A stretch of DNA of 64,000 bases from Solibacillus silvestris (GCA_001586195.1 CP014609.1:966001-1030000); one strand, 5' to 3'. Positions 52,234-60,349 are shown, counted from the first letter of the stretch. A program made the numbers and translations. Notes: generated from the letters alone by a model not told the origin.

Positions 52234-53145
52234 ATGATTGCTATTGAAAATATTACCGTTCAATTTGCTGAAAAGAAAGTACTCAACGATATTTCAATCA
52301 AGTTTGAACAGGGCGAGATGATCGGGCTAGTTGCACCAAACGGAACCGGAAAATCCACTTTGATGAATGTCATAATGAACTATTTGCCGCCAACAAGCGG
52401 GAAAGTATCGTTTAACGGTAATCTTAGCTATTCAAGTAAATCAAACGAGGTGAAAATTCACGAGTTTGTGTCGATGATGCCGGATCAAAGTGATTTATAT
52501 AACCATTTAAGCGGTCGTGCCCATTTAAAAATGTTCGCAACGATGTGGAAGTCCGATCCGAAAATGATCGACGAAACAATTGAAGCGCTGAATATGGGCC
52601 ATTATGTAAATAAAAAAACGGGTACTTATTCACTCGGTATGCGTCAGCGTCTTTGTTTTGCAATGCAAATTGTAGCAAATACAGACATTATGATGATGGA
52701 CGAAGTAATGAACGGGCTCGACCCGAATAATATTGAAATCATTTCTAAGATTTTAATGAAGAAAAAGGCCGAGGGGAAAATGATCATCATCGCCTCGCAT
52801 TTACTCGATAATCTGGAAAAATATGCGGACCGGATTTTCCTGTTTAATGAAGGGAAGCTGGTCGATACGAATGAAATTATTGAAGGGTTCAGCCAGGCGA
52901 AAATCAAAACAGTACGGGTAAAAAATATGGAGGAATCCGTTAAAGCGCTGCTAAAGGAGAAATATCCGCTAATTGAGCAGCAAACACTCGTTACAGATAT
53001 GACACTGTTACATCTTCCTAGTTCGGAACCGATGCTGTTAAGCGAGCTAACTGAATTTTTGGTGGATAACAATGTAATGGATTTTGCATTTGGCAAAGTG
53101 ACATTGAATGATTTATATGCGCTTTACTATCATGAAGTTGTATAA
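52234..53145 (+). CDS. ABC transporter ATP-binding protein
   Basis: A 303-residue ATPase. Walker A is APNGTGKST (Lys40), the signature YSLGMRQRL, Walker B IMMMDEVMNGLD with catalytic Glu, and the H-loop lies in IIASHLLDN. A C-terminal extension of about 85 residues follows, typical of exporter ATPases of the CcmA type. GGGGGG precedes the ATG. It powers the two permeases encoded upstream. A strong terminator closes the operon. Confidence 0.92.
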   Translation: MIAIENITVQFAEKKVLNDISIKFEQGEMIGLVAPNGTGKSTLMNVIMNYLPPTSGKVSFNGNLSYSSKSNEVKIHEFVSMMPDQSDLYNHLSGRAHLKMFATMWKSDPKMIDETIEALNMGHYVNKKTGTYSLGMRQRLCFAMQIVANTDIMMMDEVMNGLDPNNIEIISKILMKKKAEGKMIIIASHLLDNLEKYADRIFLFNEGKLVDTNEIIEGFSQAKIKTVRVKNMEESVKALLKEKYPLIEQQTLVTDMTLLHLPSSEPMLLSELTEFLVDNNVMDFAFGKVTLNDLYALYYHEVV

Positions 53146-53148
53146 TAA

Positions 53149-53186
53149 AAAGCCTTCGTCAATCAATTTTGACGAAGGCTTTATTT
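53149..53186. terminator. Terminator of the ABC operon
   Basis: A perfect 13-bp stem (53149-53161 with 53170-53182) flanked by A and T runs; usable from both sides. Confidence 0.85.
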
Positions 53187-53247
53187 ATAACGAACACAAG
53201 TTTGAATGGTATGCTTGTAAGTTATAAAAGAGTAGAAATTTTACTTT

Positions 53248-54492
53248 TTAAACATTTAATTTTTTCTTCCAGTTCAATGAGAAGATACTTGAAGAAATAA
53301 CAACTACAAATAACGTAATTACCGTAATAAATACGATGTAGTAAGAACCAGTTGTATCGAAAATATAACTGAATAAAGTAGTACCGACTGCAACACCTAA
53401 TGTAGAAGCAGACATGATTGTAGTATAAATGGATGCATAGTCTCTACCGCCAAATACTTCACGAATAACCATTGGAGGTAAAAGGGTAGACCCTGAGAAA
53501 CCGATACCGAATAATAATGCACCTAAATACATCATAGCGATGCCGAATGAATCAGAGAACAGTAGCGCAATCGTACCTAAAATACCACTGCCGATACCAG
53601 TCAACAATGCTAATTTAACGCCAAATTTATCGTTAACCGCACCGATCAGAAACTTCCCGCCTGTTTGACCGATCGTTACACATGTAACACCTGTAGCGGC
53701 CATTGCAGCAGAGAAACCAACTGATTGGATAAAGTTTGGTACGTGGAAGCCAACTGTAGATGCTAAACCAAATAAACCTGTAAATCCTAAAATTAAATAG
53801 AATGGAATTGTTTTGATGGCAACGTTTTTCATTACCCCAGTTTCAGGTTGTGCTTGTACAGCAACTTTATTTGTTGTTTCTTCAGCTCCATAAGGCTGTT
53901 TATTCATATCTTCTGGTTTTGAACGAATAACGAATAATGTAAATGGCAAAATTAATAGGGCGATACATACACCTAAAATCATGTATGTTGGACGCCAGCC
54001 GATTGATTCGATTAACGCACCAGTGATTTGAGCGAAAATCGCACCACCAATACCCATGAAGGCCATCGCAAAACCTAATGCTGTACCGGCTTTTGCTTTA
54101 AACCAATTGTTGATTAGTAATGGAATCGTACCATAAATCAGGAATGTACTACCGATACCAAGTGCAACACCTGAGATGTAGAAATTCCAGGCAGATGTAT
54201 AGAAGCCCATTAATCCGAATGCGAGTGCATTTATAATACCAGCTATTGTTAAAATATAACGAACATCGAATTTATTTAAAAACTTCCCTGCAAACGGTAA
54301 GAAAATTGTTACTGTTAAATACATAATTGAAGTATACAAACTAATATCAGATACACCAACACCGAAATCTTGTGCTACAGCGCGATATAATAGACCAGCA
54401 CAGCTTACGATAATACCGACACTTGCCGCATAAATTGCAGCACTTGCGATCATGATCCACCAGGCATAGTGCATTTTCCCTTGTTTTTCCAT
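53248..54492 (-). CDS. MFS transporter, oxalate:formate antiporter-like (OFA) family
   Basis: A 414-residue major facilitator with 12 helices. It starts KMHYAWWIMIASAAIYAASV, has LNKFDVRYILTIAGIINAL in the loop 2-3 region and GIGGAIFAQITGALIESIGWR in helix 5, features of OFA-type carriers for small organic acids. The ATG follows AAAAAGGAG; a longer frame upstream is not needed. A hairpin (GGAGAAGC and its complement, 54513-54536) separates it from the SDR gene, so expression of the two may differ. Confidence 0.87.
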   Translation of the reverse strand: MEKQGKMHYAWWIMIASAAIYAASVGIIVSCAGLLYRAVAQDFGVGVSDISLYTSIMYLTVTIFLPFAGKFLNKFDVRYILTIAGIINALAFGLMGFYTSAWNFYISGVALGIGSTFLIYGTIPLLINNWFKAKAGTALGFAMAFMGIGGAIFAQITGALIESIGWRPTYMILGVCIALLILPFTLFVIRSKPEDMNKQPYGAEETTNKVAVQAQPETGVMKNVAIKTIPFYLILGFTGLFGLASTVGFHVPNFIQSVGFSAAMAATGVTCVTIGQTGGKFLIGAVNDKFGVKLALLTGIGSGILGTIALLFSDSFGIAMMYLGALLFGIGFSGSTLLPPMVIREVFGGRDYASIYTTIMSASTLGVAVGTTLFSYIFDTTGSYYIVFITVITLFVVVISSSIFSLNWKKKLNV

Positions 54493-54512
54493 GTTATCTC
54501 CTTTTTTATATC

Positions 54513-54536
54513 GGAGAAGCAGATGAATGCTTCTCC
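54513..54536 (-). other. Intercistronic hairpin between SDR and MFS genes
   Basis: GGAGAAGCA and TGCTTCTCC pair perfectly around a 6-base loop. No T run follows, so it may be a processing or attenuating structure rather than a full terminator. Confidence 0.5.
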
Positions 54537-54557
54537 TCATAATTTATGCAAAATAAT

Positions 54558-55295
54558 TTATTGAATTGTGAAACCGCCATCAATTGTTACCGCAGTACCG
54601 CTCATGAATTTCGCTTCATCAGATGCTAAAAATACAGCTAAGTCTGCTACTTCTTCAACTTGACCGAATGTACGTGTCGGTACAGCTTCTTTAGAAAGAC
54701 CAGCTAAAACGTCTTTTACTAAAGGCGTTTCAATTGTACCCGGGCAAATTGCGTTGATTTTAATCCCGTAGCGAGCGTATTCGCTAGATAAATGTTTTGT
54801 ATAACCAATTGCACCGTGTTTAGAAGCTGTGTATGCTGCTCCACCTTTACCTGCAACTAAACCGGCAACAGAACAAATGTTTACGATTGCGCCAGTTTGA
54901 CGCTCGATCATGCTTGGTAATACAGCGTTACAGAATTCGAACATGCTTGTTAAATTAATATCAATTAAAAATTTCCATTGATCTAATGTAGTTTCAAGCG
55001 ATTTTTGATATTTGTCGAATACACCGGCATTGTTAACTAGCACATCAACTGGACCGAAAGTTTCTTCCGTCACTTTGATACAGTTTAAAATATCCTCTGT
55101 TTTCATGACATTTACTGATACAGCGATTGCTTCGCCACCAGCTGCTTTAATTTCTTCTGCAACTGCTTGTGCACCCTCAAAGTTTAAGTCTGCAACAACG
55201 ACTTTTGCACCTTCTTTTGCAAACCGAATTGCTTCGCCTTGACCCATTCCGGAGGCTGCTCCTGTAATAATGGCAACTTTATTTTGTAAACGCAT
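54558..55295 (-). CDS. Short-chain dehydrogenase/reductase (FabG-like)
   Basis: A 245-residue classical SDR. The cofactor loop is TGAASGMGQG, the NNAG motif lies in VLVNNAGVFDKY, and the catalytic set is Ser in ICSVAGLV and YTASKHG. An Asp after beta-2 (VVADLNFEG) suggests NAD(H). The substrate is unknown. It is first in an operon with the MFS carrier and divergent from a LysR regulator, so it is probably part of an inducible organic acid or alcohol pathway. Confidence 0.9.
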   Translation of the reverse strand: MRLQNKVAIITGAASGMGQGEAIRFAKEGAKVVVADLNFEGAQAVAEEIKAAGGEAIAVSVNVMKTEDILNCIKVTEETFGPVDVLVNNAGVFDKYQKSLETTLDQWKFLIDINLTSMFEFCNAVLPSMIERQTGAIVNICSVAGLVAGKGGAAYTASKHGAIGYTKHLSSEYARYGIKINAICPGTIETPLVKDVLAGLSKEAVPTRTFGQVEEVADLAVFLASDEAKFMSGTAVTIDGGFTIQ

Positions 55296-55370
55296 AGTAG
55301 ATCTCTCCTTAAATCAATTTTTTAATAATTGCTTGTGCGCAATTTATATCTTAAACTTAGGACATATATA

Positions 55371-55419
55371 ATTAAAAATACTTATTTTTTATTTTGATAT
55401 AACTTAAAGTTATTAAGAG
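55371..55419. repeat. LysR promoter-region sequence, duplicated at 56629-56677
   Basis: About 49 bp upstream of the LysR gene recur downstream of it (offset 1258) with about three mismatches. The copy has no gene behind it. Confidence 0.75.
55399..55413. promoter_or_regulatory. Palindrome ATAACTT-A-AAGTTAT, candidate LysR operator
   Basis: A perfect 7-1-7 inverted repeat in the divergent SDR/LysR promoter region, 19 bp before the LysR start. LysR regulators bind such dyads between divergent genes. Confidence 0.55.
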
Positions 55420-55431
55420 GAGGTGATTTGA

Positions 55432-56313
55432 ATGGATTTAGTAAAACTGCGCTATTTTTATGAAACAGCCAAAGTGCAAAATATGTCGCATGCTGCAAAA
55501 GAACTTTTGATTTCACAACCGGCATTAAGTAAGGCAATTGCCCAGCTGGAAGAAGAATTGGAGATGGATCTTTTTTACCGAAACGGCAAACGTATTACAC
55601 TAAATTCAAATGGTGAGTTTTTATTTAAACGAGCGGAGCGGATTTTTGCTGAAATACTGGATCTGGAGAGAGGTCTACGTGAATTTCGTGAGCAGGGGAA
55701 TGGGGAACTGTCCATTGTTACAACGTTACCTTATACATTCACGAATATATTGAATGAGTTTTTGAATTTCTATCCAACCATAAAATACAAGCAAGTACCT
55801 TTATCGAAGGATAATCTTGAACAATTTATTGAATATGGAAAGTTTGATTTGTGCATCACAACGGAGAAGTTGAACCATCCGAATGTAGAGTGGCTTCCAT
55901 TGTTCAACGAAGAAATATTTTTAACGGTACCTTCGACATACCCGGAAGCTAAATTGGAGTCGGTTCATCTTTCCGAATTGCGTTCTTTACCATTCATTGG
56001 TCTGACTGCTGAATACCGTTTCCGTCAACTGACGGATAATTTTTGCCAGGAGAACGGTTATACACCTGAATACCAAGTGGAAGTAGAAGAAGCAACGACA
56101 ATATTACAGCTTGTAAAAAATGGTCGTGGAGCTGCCTTTACACCTGAAACGTCGATGAATATGTATGATGATAAAATCAAGCATGTTCGCATTGAAAATG
56201 GGGAATTTACTCGAACGATTGGATTATTAAAACATAAATATACTTATGCTACAGCCATTTCTAAAGCATTTATCCAGCATTGCTATGATTATTTCGAGAA
56301 TACACATAAATAA
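55432..56313 (+). CDS. LysR-family transcriptional regulator
   Basis: A 293-residue LTTR. The N-terminal helix-turn-helix reads RYFYETAKVQNMSHAAKELL, then ISQPALSKAIAQLEEELEM; the co-inducer domain follows from about residue 90. AGGAGGTG precedes the ATG. It is divergent from the SDR-MFS operon and most likely controls it. The effector is unknown. A GC-rich hairpin (CCCCG-CTAT with ATAG-CGGGG) follows the stop without a good T tail. Confidence 0.9.
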   Translation: MDLVKLRYFYETAKVQNMSHAAKELLISQPALSKAIAQLEEELEMDLFYRNGKRITLNSNGEFLFKRAERIFAEILDLERGLREFREQGNGELSIVTTLPYTFTNILNEFLNFYPTIKYKQVPLSKDNLEQFIEYGKFDLCITTEKLNHPNVEWLPLFNEEIFLTVPSTYPEAKLESVHLSELRSLPFIGLTAEYRFRQLTDNFCQENGYTPEYQVEVEEATTILQLVKNGRGAAFTPETSMNMYDDKIKHVRIENGEFTRTIGLLKHKYTYATAISKAFIQHCYDYFENTHK

Positions 56314-56628
56314 CACGATAAAAGACGAATTCCCCGCCTATTGAACATAGACGGGGACATTTAAATATTAGGGGGGAGTTGATTGTTTTGTCGAACAATG
56401 TATTGTAATAGTTTAGTAGTCATTCGTTGAGCAGAACTTAATAAACTATAATTCGTCCAAATTTCTTCCAAGAAATTTGATGGTTCTGAATTTTATAGTT
56501 GGAGGCTGTAAAATCCAGTAGTAGACTGAGTAAAAGTCCTGAATTAGAAAAATCGTAATTTAAATTCGATTATTTGTGCTGCAAAATTAATCTTTTGCAC
56601 AAGTAAAATATACACGCATTTCTATATC

Positions 56629-56677
56629 ATTAAAAATACTTATTTTTTATTCTGATATAACTTATGGTTATTAAGAG
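56629..56677. repeat. Second copy of the LysR promoter-region sequence
   Basis: Matches 55371-55419, with the palindrome degraded to ATAACTTATGGTTAT. Apart from a hairpin AAATTTCTT/AAGAAATTT near 56459-56478, the 517-bp gap 56314-56830 shows nothing else recognisable. Confidence 0.75.
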
Positions 56678-56693
56678 CCTGCTACTTAAAAGC

Positions 56694-56728
56694 AAAACGC
56701 CATTTCTTTAATAAGAAATGGCGTTAAT
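56694..56728 (-). terminator. Terminator, probably of the DUF3231 gene
   Basis: AACGCCATTTCTT (56696-56708) pairs perfectly with AAGAAATGGCGTT (56713-56725). The minus strand continues with TTTTGCTTTT. Confidence 0.65.
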
Positions 56729-56830
56729 GATTGTATGGTGAATGGGGATCTGTATCACAGTGCAATATAATATTTAGTAAAAAAATATCTATTCAAGTTG
56801 AATATTTTGTGCACTAATTACTTTCTTTCA

Positions 56831-57340
56831 TTAATGCAACGGATGGTGCAGATGCAATGGTGGTGGGATTAGCCAGCCTTTTGCTTTGTTTAAGCGTAAT
56901 AACTTTGCCCCAAGCTGTGCCTTTGCTGTATGGAATTGACCATACATCATTCCGATATCTTCTCGCATTGTCATACCCATAGCCTGACTGCAAGCAACTA
57001 AACCGGCAGCGACATCTACAGATAATGCGGCACTAATTTCAGGATCATTGAATCTTGCTCCTGGCGGGATATTTTCGATTCGTGCTTCAGGACGTTCTGG
57101 TGGTGCAGGAGGAAGTCCAACTCCATTTAATTTAAGAATTTTTTCTAATTGCTTAACTTCATCTCTTGCAAATTGGATAAAGTCTTCAATTATTTTTTTC
57201 AAGTCCTGGTCACCGGCATGATTATAAAAAGTCTGATACCCTGCAATCATACTGTAACCTGCAGCCAAACTTGTCCAAATGTTAAAAACTTCTCCATAAT
57301 GTAACGGTTCGTCTTTTGGGTTACCCGTTAATATTCCCAT
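56831..57340 (-). CDS. DUF3231 family protein, likely spore-related
   Basis: A 169-residue helical protein. Visible family features include GEVFNIWTSLAAGYSMIAGY, FARDEVKQLEKILKLNGVGL, PPAPPERP and ALSVDVAAGLVACSQAMGMT. It ends in a His-rich tail (PPPLHLHHPLH). DUF3231 proteins are ferritin-like helical bundles of unknown function. A SigG-type promoter upstream suggests expression in the forespore. The start is taken as the second of two adjacent ATG codons, after AAGGAAG. Confidence 0.85.
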   Translation of the reverse strand: MGILTGNPKDEPLHYGEVFNIWTSLAAGYSMIAGYQTFYNHAGDQDLKKIIEDFIQFARDEVKQLEKILKLNGVGLPPAPPERPEARIENIPPGARFNDPEISAALSVDVAAGLVACSQAMGMTMREDIGMMYGQFHTAKAQLGAKLLRLNKAKGWLIPPPLHLHHPLH

Positions 57341-57382
57341 CATTACACTTCCTTTCAAAATTAGGTGAATTTCATACAACGG

Positions 57383-57412
57383 TAGTATGAGCATTAAAAG
57401 TGTTTTAATTCA
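57383..57412 (-). promoter_or_regulatory. SigG-type forespore promoter
   Basis: On the minus strand TGAATT, 17 bp, CATACTA; the SigG consensus is TGMATA and CATAHTA with 17-18 bp. It lies about 45 bp upstream of the DUF3231 start. Confidence 0.55.
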
Positions 57413-57515
57413 TTAATAAATGAAAAAAATATGATTGCAGCACCTGTTTTTGCAAAGGAAGTGAACAAATAATCGAAAAAATTCACCTAATGAATAAAAA
57501 GTGAATTGAAAATAA

Positions 57516-57542
57516 GACGCTTGCATTAAAATAGCAAACGCC
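57516..57542 (-). terminator. Terminator-like hairpin downstream of the CarD-family gene
   Basis: On the minus strand GGCGTTTGC pairs with GCAAGCGTC (wobbles), followed by TTATTTTC. A second, stronger hairpin without T tail (GTTGAAGTAAA with TTTACTTCAAC, 57598-57624) lies nearer the CarD stop. Confidence 0.55.
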
Positions 57543-57653
57543 TTAGTTGAATGTGTTTTTTATGTATAAAGTGGTAAATCAATCCGTAACGAGTATTGTT
57601 GAAGTAAACGGAATTTACTTCAACTCGTTAATAAGGAAAGCTGATTTTGACAA

Positions 57654-58157
57654 TCAGGTAGTAGGTCCTTGAACTCTTTTGTAAATTTCCTTTTCAATCG
57701 TATCTTTTGGCTTTTTAAGCGCGATTTCCAGGACATCTAATATAATCGTTGAGAGTTGTTGTAAAATTTGTGAATCTTGGGATGTTATTTTTTTCTCGTC
57801 TTTTTGTAATTCTAAATCTTTTCTTAGGAGAGTATTCATTAACTGGGCAGCTTCTAGATGATTGTTCGCACTTAAGATTTCTGCGTGATTTCTTTGACGG
57901 TTTGTGCTGCGGTCATTCCATTCGCTTGGTTCATTTGAGAAACAATCCATAATTTGAACTGCTTCATCATAGCTCAATATTTTTTCAAGTTGTGAGTTTT
58001 TACTTTCAACTGGATGATATAGTGTTACTCCCGGTCTAATTTTTGATTGCATAACATAGTAAAGCATAGGTTCTCCTGTGAAGTTTTGTTCTACAATGCC
58101 CTCAATCTGGCAAATACCATGGGATTTATAAAACGTTAAGTCACCAATTTTATACAT
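57654..58157 (-). CDS. CarD/TRCF-family transcriptional regulator
   Basis: A 167-residue protein beginning MYKIGDLTFYKSHGICQIEG, followed by YYVMQSKIRPGVTLYHPVE. This is the CarD/Mfd RNA-polymerase-interacting fold, joined to a helical C-terminal half. CarD-type factors bind the polymerase beta subunit and change promoter opening. GGAGG stands seven bases before the ATG; the frame is open further upstream. Its promoter lies within a 29-bp palindrome shared with a divergent MarR-type gene. Confidence 0.85.
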   Translation of the reverse strand: MYKIGDLTFYKSHGICQIEGIVEQNFTGEPMLYYVMQSKIRPGVTLYHPVESKNSQLEKILSYDEAVQIMDCFSNEPSEWNDRSTNRQRNHAEILSANNHLEAAQLMNTLLRKDLELQKDEKKITSQDSQILQQLSTIILDVLEIALKKPKDTIEKEIYKRVQGPTT

Positions 58158-58188
58158 ATATACGCCTCCGGAAAAAGTTATAAATTTA

Positions 58189-58217
58189 ATTTTAAAGTAA
58201 TTTTGCATTTAAGTCAA
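58189..58217 (-). promoter_or_regulatory. SigA-type promoter of the CarD-family gene
   Basis: On the minus strand TTGACT (58212-58217), a 17-bp spacer and TAAAAT (58189-58194). The -35 lies inside the 29-bp palindrome. Confidence 0.6.
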
Positions 58218-58234
58218 CTAAGTTGACTTAAATG
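58206..58234. promoter_or_regulatory. 29-bp perfect palindrome, probable MarR-type operator
   Basis: CATTTAAGTCAACT, a central A, and AGTTGACTTAAATG are exact complements (14-1-14). It lies between the divergent CarD- and MarR-type genes and covers a TTGACT -35 on each strand. MarR proteins bind such dyads at their own promoters. Confidence 0.7.
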
Positions 58235-58330
58235 TCCTATTAGTATCGTGAACTTGAATTAATATTTTTCCTTTAGTATGATGCTTGAGAATATTTAAGA
58301 ATTATGTTGATAGAAAGAAGGGAAAAAGCC

Positions 58331-58744
58331 ATGATTGACTTTATAGAATTATTGTATCGCCAACATAAACATTTGCGCCAAATGGCTGAAATGATGTGGA
58401 ATGAAAATAATGACCTTCATATAACGAGTTCGGAATGGTTTGTACTGAAAAACATATATGAGGGCTATGTAACAGTACCTGAATTAGTTAAACAATTGGA
58501 CATTTCAAAGCAAGGGGTTCATAAATTTGTGACTTCCTTACAAGAAAAGGAATTAATTACGACCGAATTAATAAAAGGGTCGAAAGTTCAAAAGATGGCT
58601 CATTTGACCGAAAAGGGAATCATTATTTTTAATGAAAGCAAAAAGATGGAGCTGGAAATAGAAAAGATGGTAAGAGATACAATCGGGGATAAAGAATATG
58701 AAATGCTGCTGGAAATGCTCAAAAAGCCGCTCTTGAAAATTTAA
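58331..58744 (+). CDS. MarR-type winged-helix regulator
   Basis: A 137-residue protein with the MarR pattern: a helical start, ITSSEWFVLKNIYEGYVTV, PELVKQLDISKQGVHKFVTS (recognition helix), LQEKELITTELIKGSKVQK (wing) and a C-terminal dimer helix. AGAAGGGA precedes the ATG at good spacing. It is divergent from the CarD-type gene; the long palindrome between them is the likely operator. No effector can be inferred. Confidence 0.85.
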   Translation: MIDFIELLYRQHKHLRQMAEMMWNENNDLHITSSEWFVLKNIYEGYVTVPELVKQLDISKQGVHKFVTSLQEKELITTELIKGSKVQKMAHLTEKGIIIFNESKKMELEIEKMVRDTIGDKEYEMLLEMLKKPLLKI

Positions 58745-58775
58745 ATGCGATACTTTCAAAATGAAGACAACAGAA

Positions 58776-58808
58776 AACCGCACGAAAGAGTACTTCCTTC
58801 ATGCGGTT
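58776..58808. terminator. Convergent terminator between the MarR-type and nitroreductase genes
   Basis: AACCGCA-c-GAA pairs with TTC-a-TGCGGTT. The minus strand continues with TTTTCTG. Confidence 0.65.
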
Positions 58809-58828
58809 ACTTCAATACATTTTATTAC

Positions 58829-59392
58829 TTATTTAAACGAACCCTCAAATACAATTTCATTTAATGGGCGTCGGCCTGACGGTGTCTCACGTGCCTGTAA
58901 TTCAGGAGAGAGCATTTCTTTATCGCCTTTGTAACCAATAGCAATTGCTAAATGCACATCAAACGTATCCGGAATGTTAAACGCTTCTTTTGCCACATCT
59001 TTATAAATACCGCTCATTGGATGAGTGATTAATCCTTCTTTAGCTGCCTGAAGTGACAGGAAGCCCCATGCTGTACCTGAATCAAACTCATGTGAACCTT
59101 TTGTATTGTCTGAAACGACTAATACTAAAACGGGTGCACGTTTTGCCCATACTAAGTTACCTTCCATTAATACAGGGTGGAATTTTGCTAAATCCTCTTC
59201 TGTTTTCGCTACGATAAAACGCCAAGGTTGGTTATTGCCTGCTGAAGGAGCCCAACGAGCTGCTTCAAATAAACGGTTTAATACATCTTCTGCAACAGGT
59301 GTGTCTGCATAGGCGCGCGGTGACCAACGATTTAAAAATACTTCAGAAATGTCGTGCTCAGCAGTTCGAAATTCTTTTGCTTGTAATACCAT
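58829..59392 (-). CDS. Nitroreductase family protein
   Basis: A 187-residue FMN-dependent nitroreductase-like enzyme. FMN contacts are visible: FLNRWSPRAYADTPV (RWSPR) at the start, AARWAPSAGNNQPWRFIV, GFLSLQAAKEGLITHPMSG and the C-terminal GRRPLNEIV. Such enzymes reduce nitro compounds or quinones with NAD(P)H. The ATG follows AGGAGG; the frame upstream is open but has no binding site. It is monocistronic. Confidence 0.9.
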   Translation of the reverse strand: MVLQAKEFRTAEHDISEVFLNRWSPRAYADTPVAEDVLNRLFEAARWAPSAGNNQPWRFIVAKTEEDLAKFHPVLMEGNLVWAKRAPVLVLVVSDNTKGSHEFDSGTAWGFLSLQAAKEGLITHPMSGIYKDVAKEAFNIPDTFDVHLAIAIGYKGDKEMLSPELQARETPSGRRPLNEIVFEGSFK

Positions 59393-59576
59393 GAAAAAAA
59401 TCCTCCTAGTTCTATGTAATACATCTCCTATATTAACCAACGCGAAAATATAATTGCAAATAAAATGCTTACAAAAAGTAAGTAAATAATCATTAGTTAG
59501 TAATTGAGAATTATTAATGGAAATCCAGGTCATCTATTGTAAGAAAGGCAGAAGCAGATAAAGTTGTTTTTAATAG

Positions 59577-59605
59577 TAGACAAATGCAATTTTTTGCTAT
59601 ATACT
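59577..59605 (+). promoter_or_regulatory. SigA-type promoter of the cold-shock gene
   Basis: TAGACA (59577-59582), a 17-bp spacer and TATACT (59600-59605). It predicts a leader of about 140 nt. Confidence 0.55.
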
Positions 59606-59635
59606 AAGGTCAATGAGATAGTTACAAGACATTAA

Positions 59636-59699
59636 ATTCACCTATTACAAAAAGTATTCGTGGTTTAGTTGGTACTTTTTGTAATATGTGAATTTTTTT
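59636..59699 (+). terminator. Attenuator-like terminator in the cold-shock gene leader
   Basis: A 21-position stem with one mismatch (59636-59656 with 59673-59693, loop of 16) followed by T6. No gene precedes it on this strand, so it sits in the 5' leader of the csp gene. Confidence 0.75.
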
Positions 59700-59751
59700 C
59701 TTTTGGAAGAATTGCGATCTTATTAAATTTAATTAATTGGAGGTCATTTAA

Positions 59752-59952
59752 ATGACACAAGGTACAGTAAAATGGTTTAACTCAGAAAAAGGTTTCGGTT
59801 TCATCGAAGTTGAAGGCGGTTCTGACGTATTCGCTCACTTCTCAGCTATTCAAGGCGACGGTTTCAAAACTCTTGAAGAAGGTCAAAAAGTTGAGTTTTC
59901 AGTAGAAGACGGTCAACGTGGACCACAAGCTACAAACATCGTAAAACTTTAA
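59752..59952 (+). CDS. cspB: Cold-shock protein (CspB/CspD type)
   Basis: A 66-residue single OB-fold RNA chaperone. RNP1 is KGFGFIEV and RNP2 VFAHFSAI, with the usual start [18 protein letters not shown] stands before the ATG. The gene has a long leader with a terminator-like hairpin, so its expression is probably controlled after initiation, as in other cold-shock genes. Several paralogues usually exist in Bacillales, so the exact gene letter is uncertain. Confidence 0.94.
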   Translation: MTQGTVKWFNSEKGFGFIEVEGGSDVFAHFSAIQGDGFKTLEEGQKVEFSVEDGQRGPQATNIVKL

Positions 59953-59970
59953 TTTTAATGATGTAATCAT

Positions 59971-60007
59971 AAAAGAGGGATCCTTACATTAGGATTCCTC
60001 TTTTTTT
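59971..60007 (+). terminator. Terminator after the cold-shock gene
   Basis: AAAGAGGGATCCT pairs with AGGATTCCTCTTT (one mismatch), then a T run. Confidence 0.88.
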
Positions 60008-60177
60008 GTATATTTTTATTTAAAATTTTGCAGATGAAATTGGAACTGCTATTTGTCGTATCTATAAGTAGTAAGGATTTACAATTTATCTTATTTCACC
60101 GGGAATTTAACGGCAAGTTAGCATGATAAATACGACTTTGACGATAAATTGGCAAGAGTTGATGGGGGTTTAGGGTT

Positions 60178-60345
60178 ATGGAAATTCCGAGATTTCTACA
60201 TTATCCCAGTAGTAAGTGGAGTATGACGGATTGGATTGTCAGCCATATGCCTTTTGGTGGTTCAGTGGATTTAGTAGTTGAATCAGAATGTAGAGAAATC
60301 GAATTCAGAAGAAAGGCCACTTTCTTTAATAAAGTGGCCCCCTGA
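60178..60345 (+). pseudogene. Remnant of a D12-class DNA adenine methylase
   Basis: A 55-residue frame begins EIPRFLHYPSSKWSMTDWI, then VSHMP, which strongly recalls the N-terminus of phage-type Dam methylases (LHYPGSKW, AdoMet motif I). The conserved Gly of PGSKW is Ser. After SHMP the sequence no longer follows the family until FFNK near the end, so an internal part was lost or scrambled. The catalytic DPPY region is missing. GGGGG precedes the ATG. Probably non-functional. Confidence 0.55.
60311..60341 (-). terminator. Terminator of the Cys-rich gene
   Basis: GGCCACTTT pairs perfectly with AAAGTGGCC nine bases beyond the leftward stop; the minus strand continues TTTCTTC. It lies inside the methylase remnant. 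Confidence 0.7.
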
Positions 60346-60349
60346 TTAC

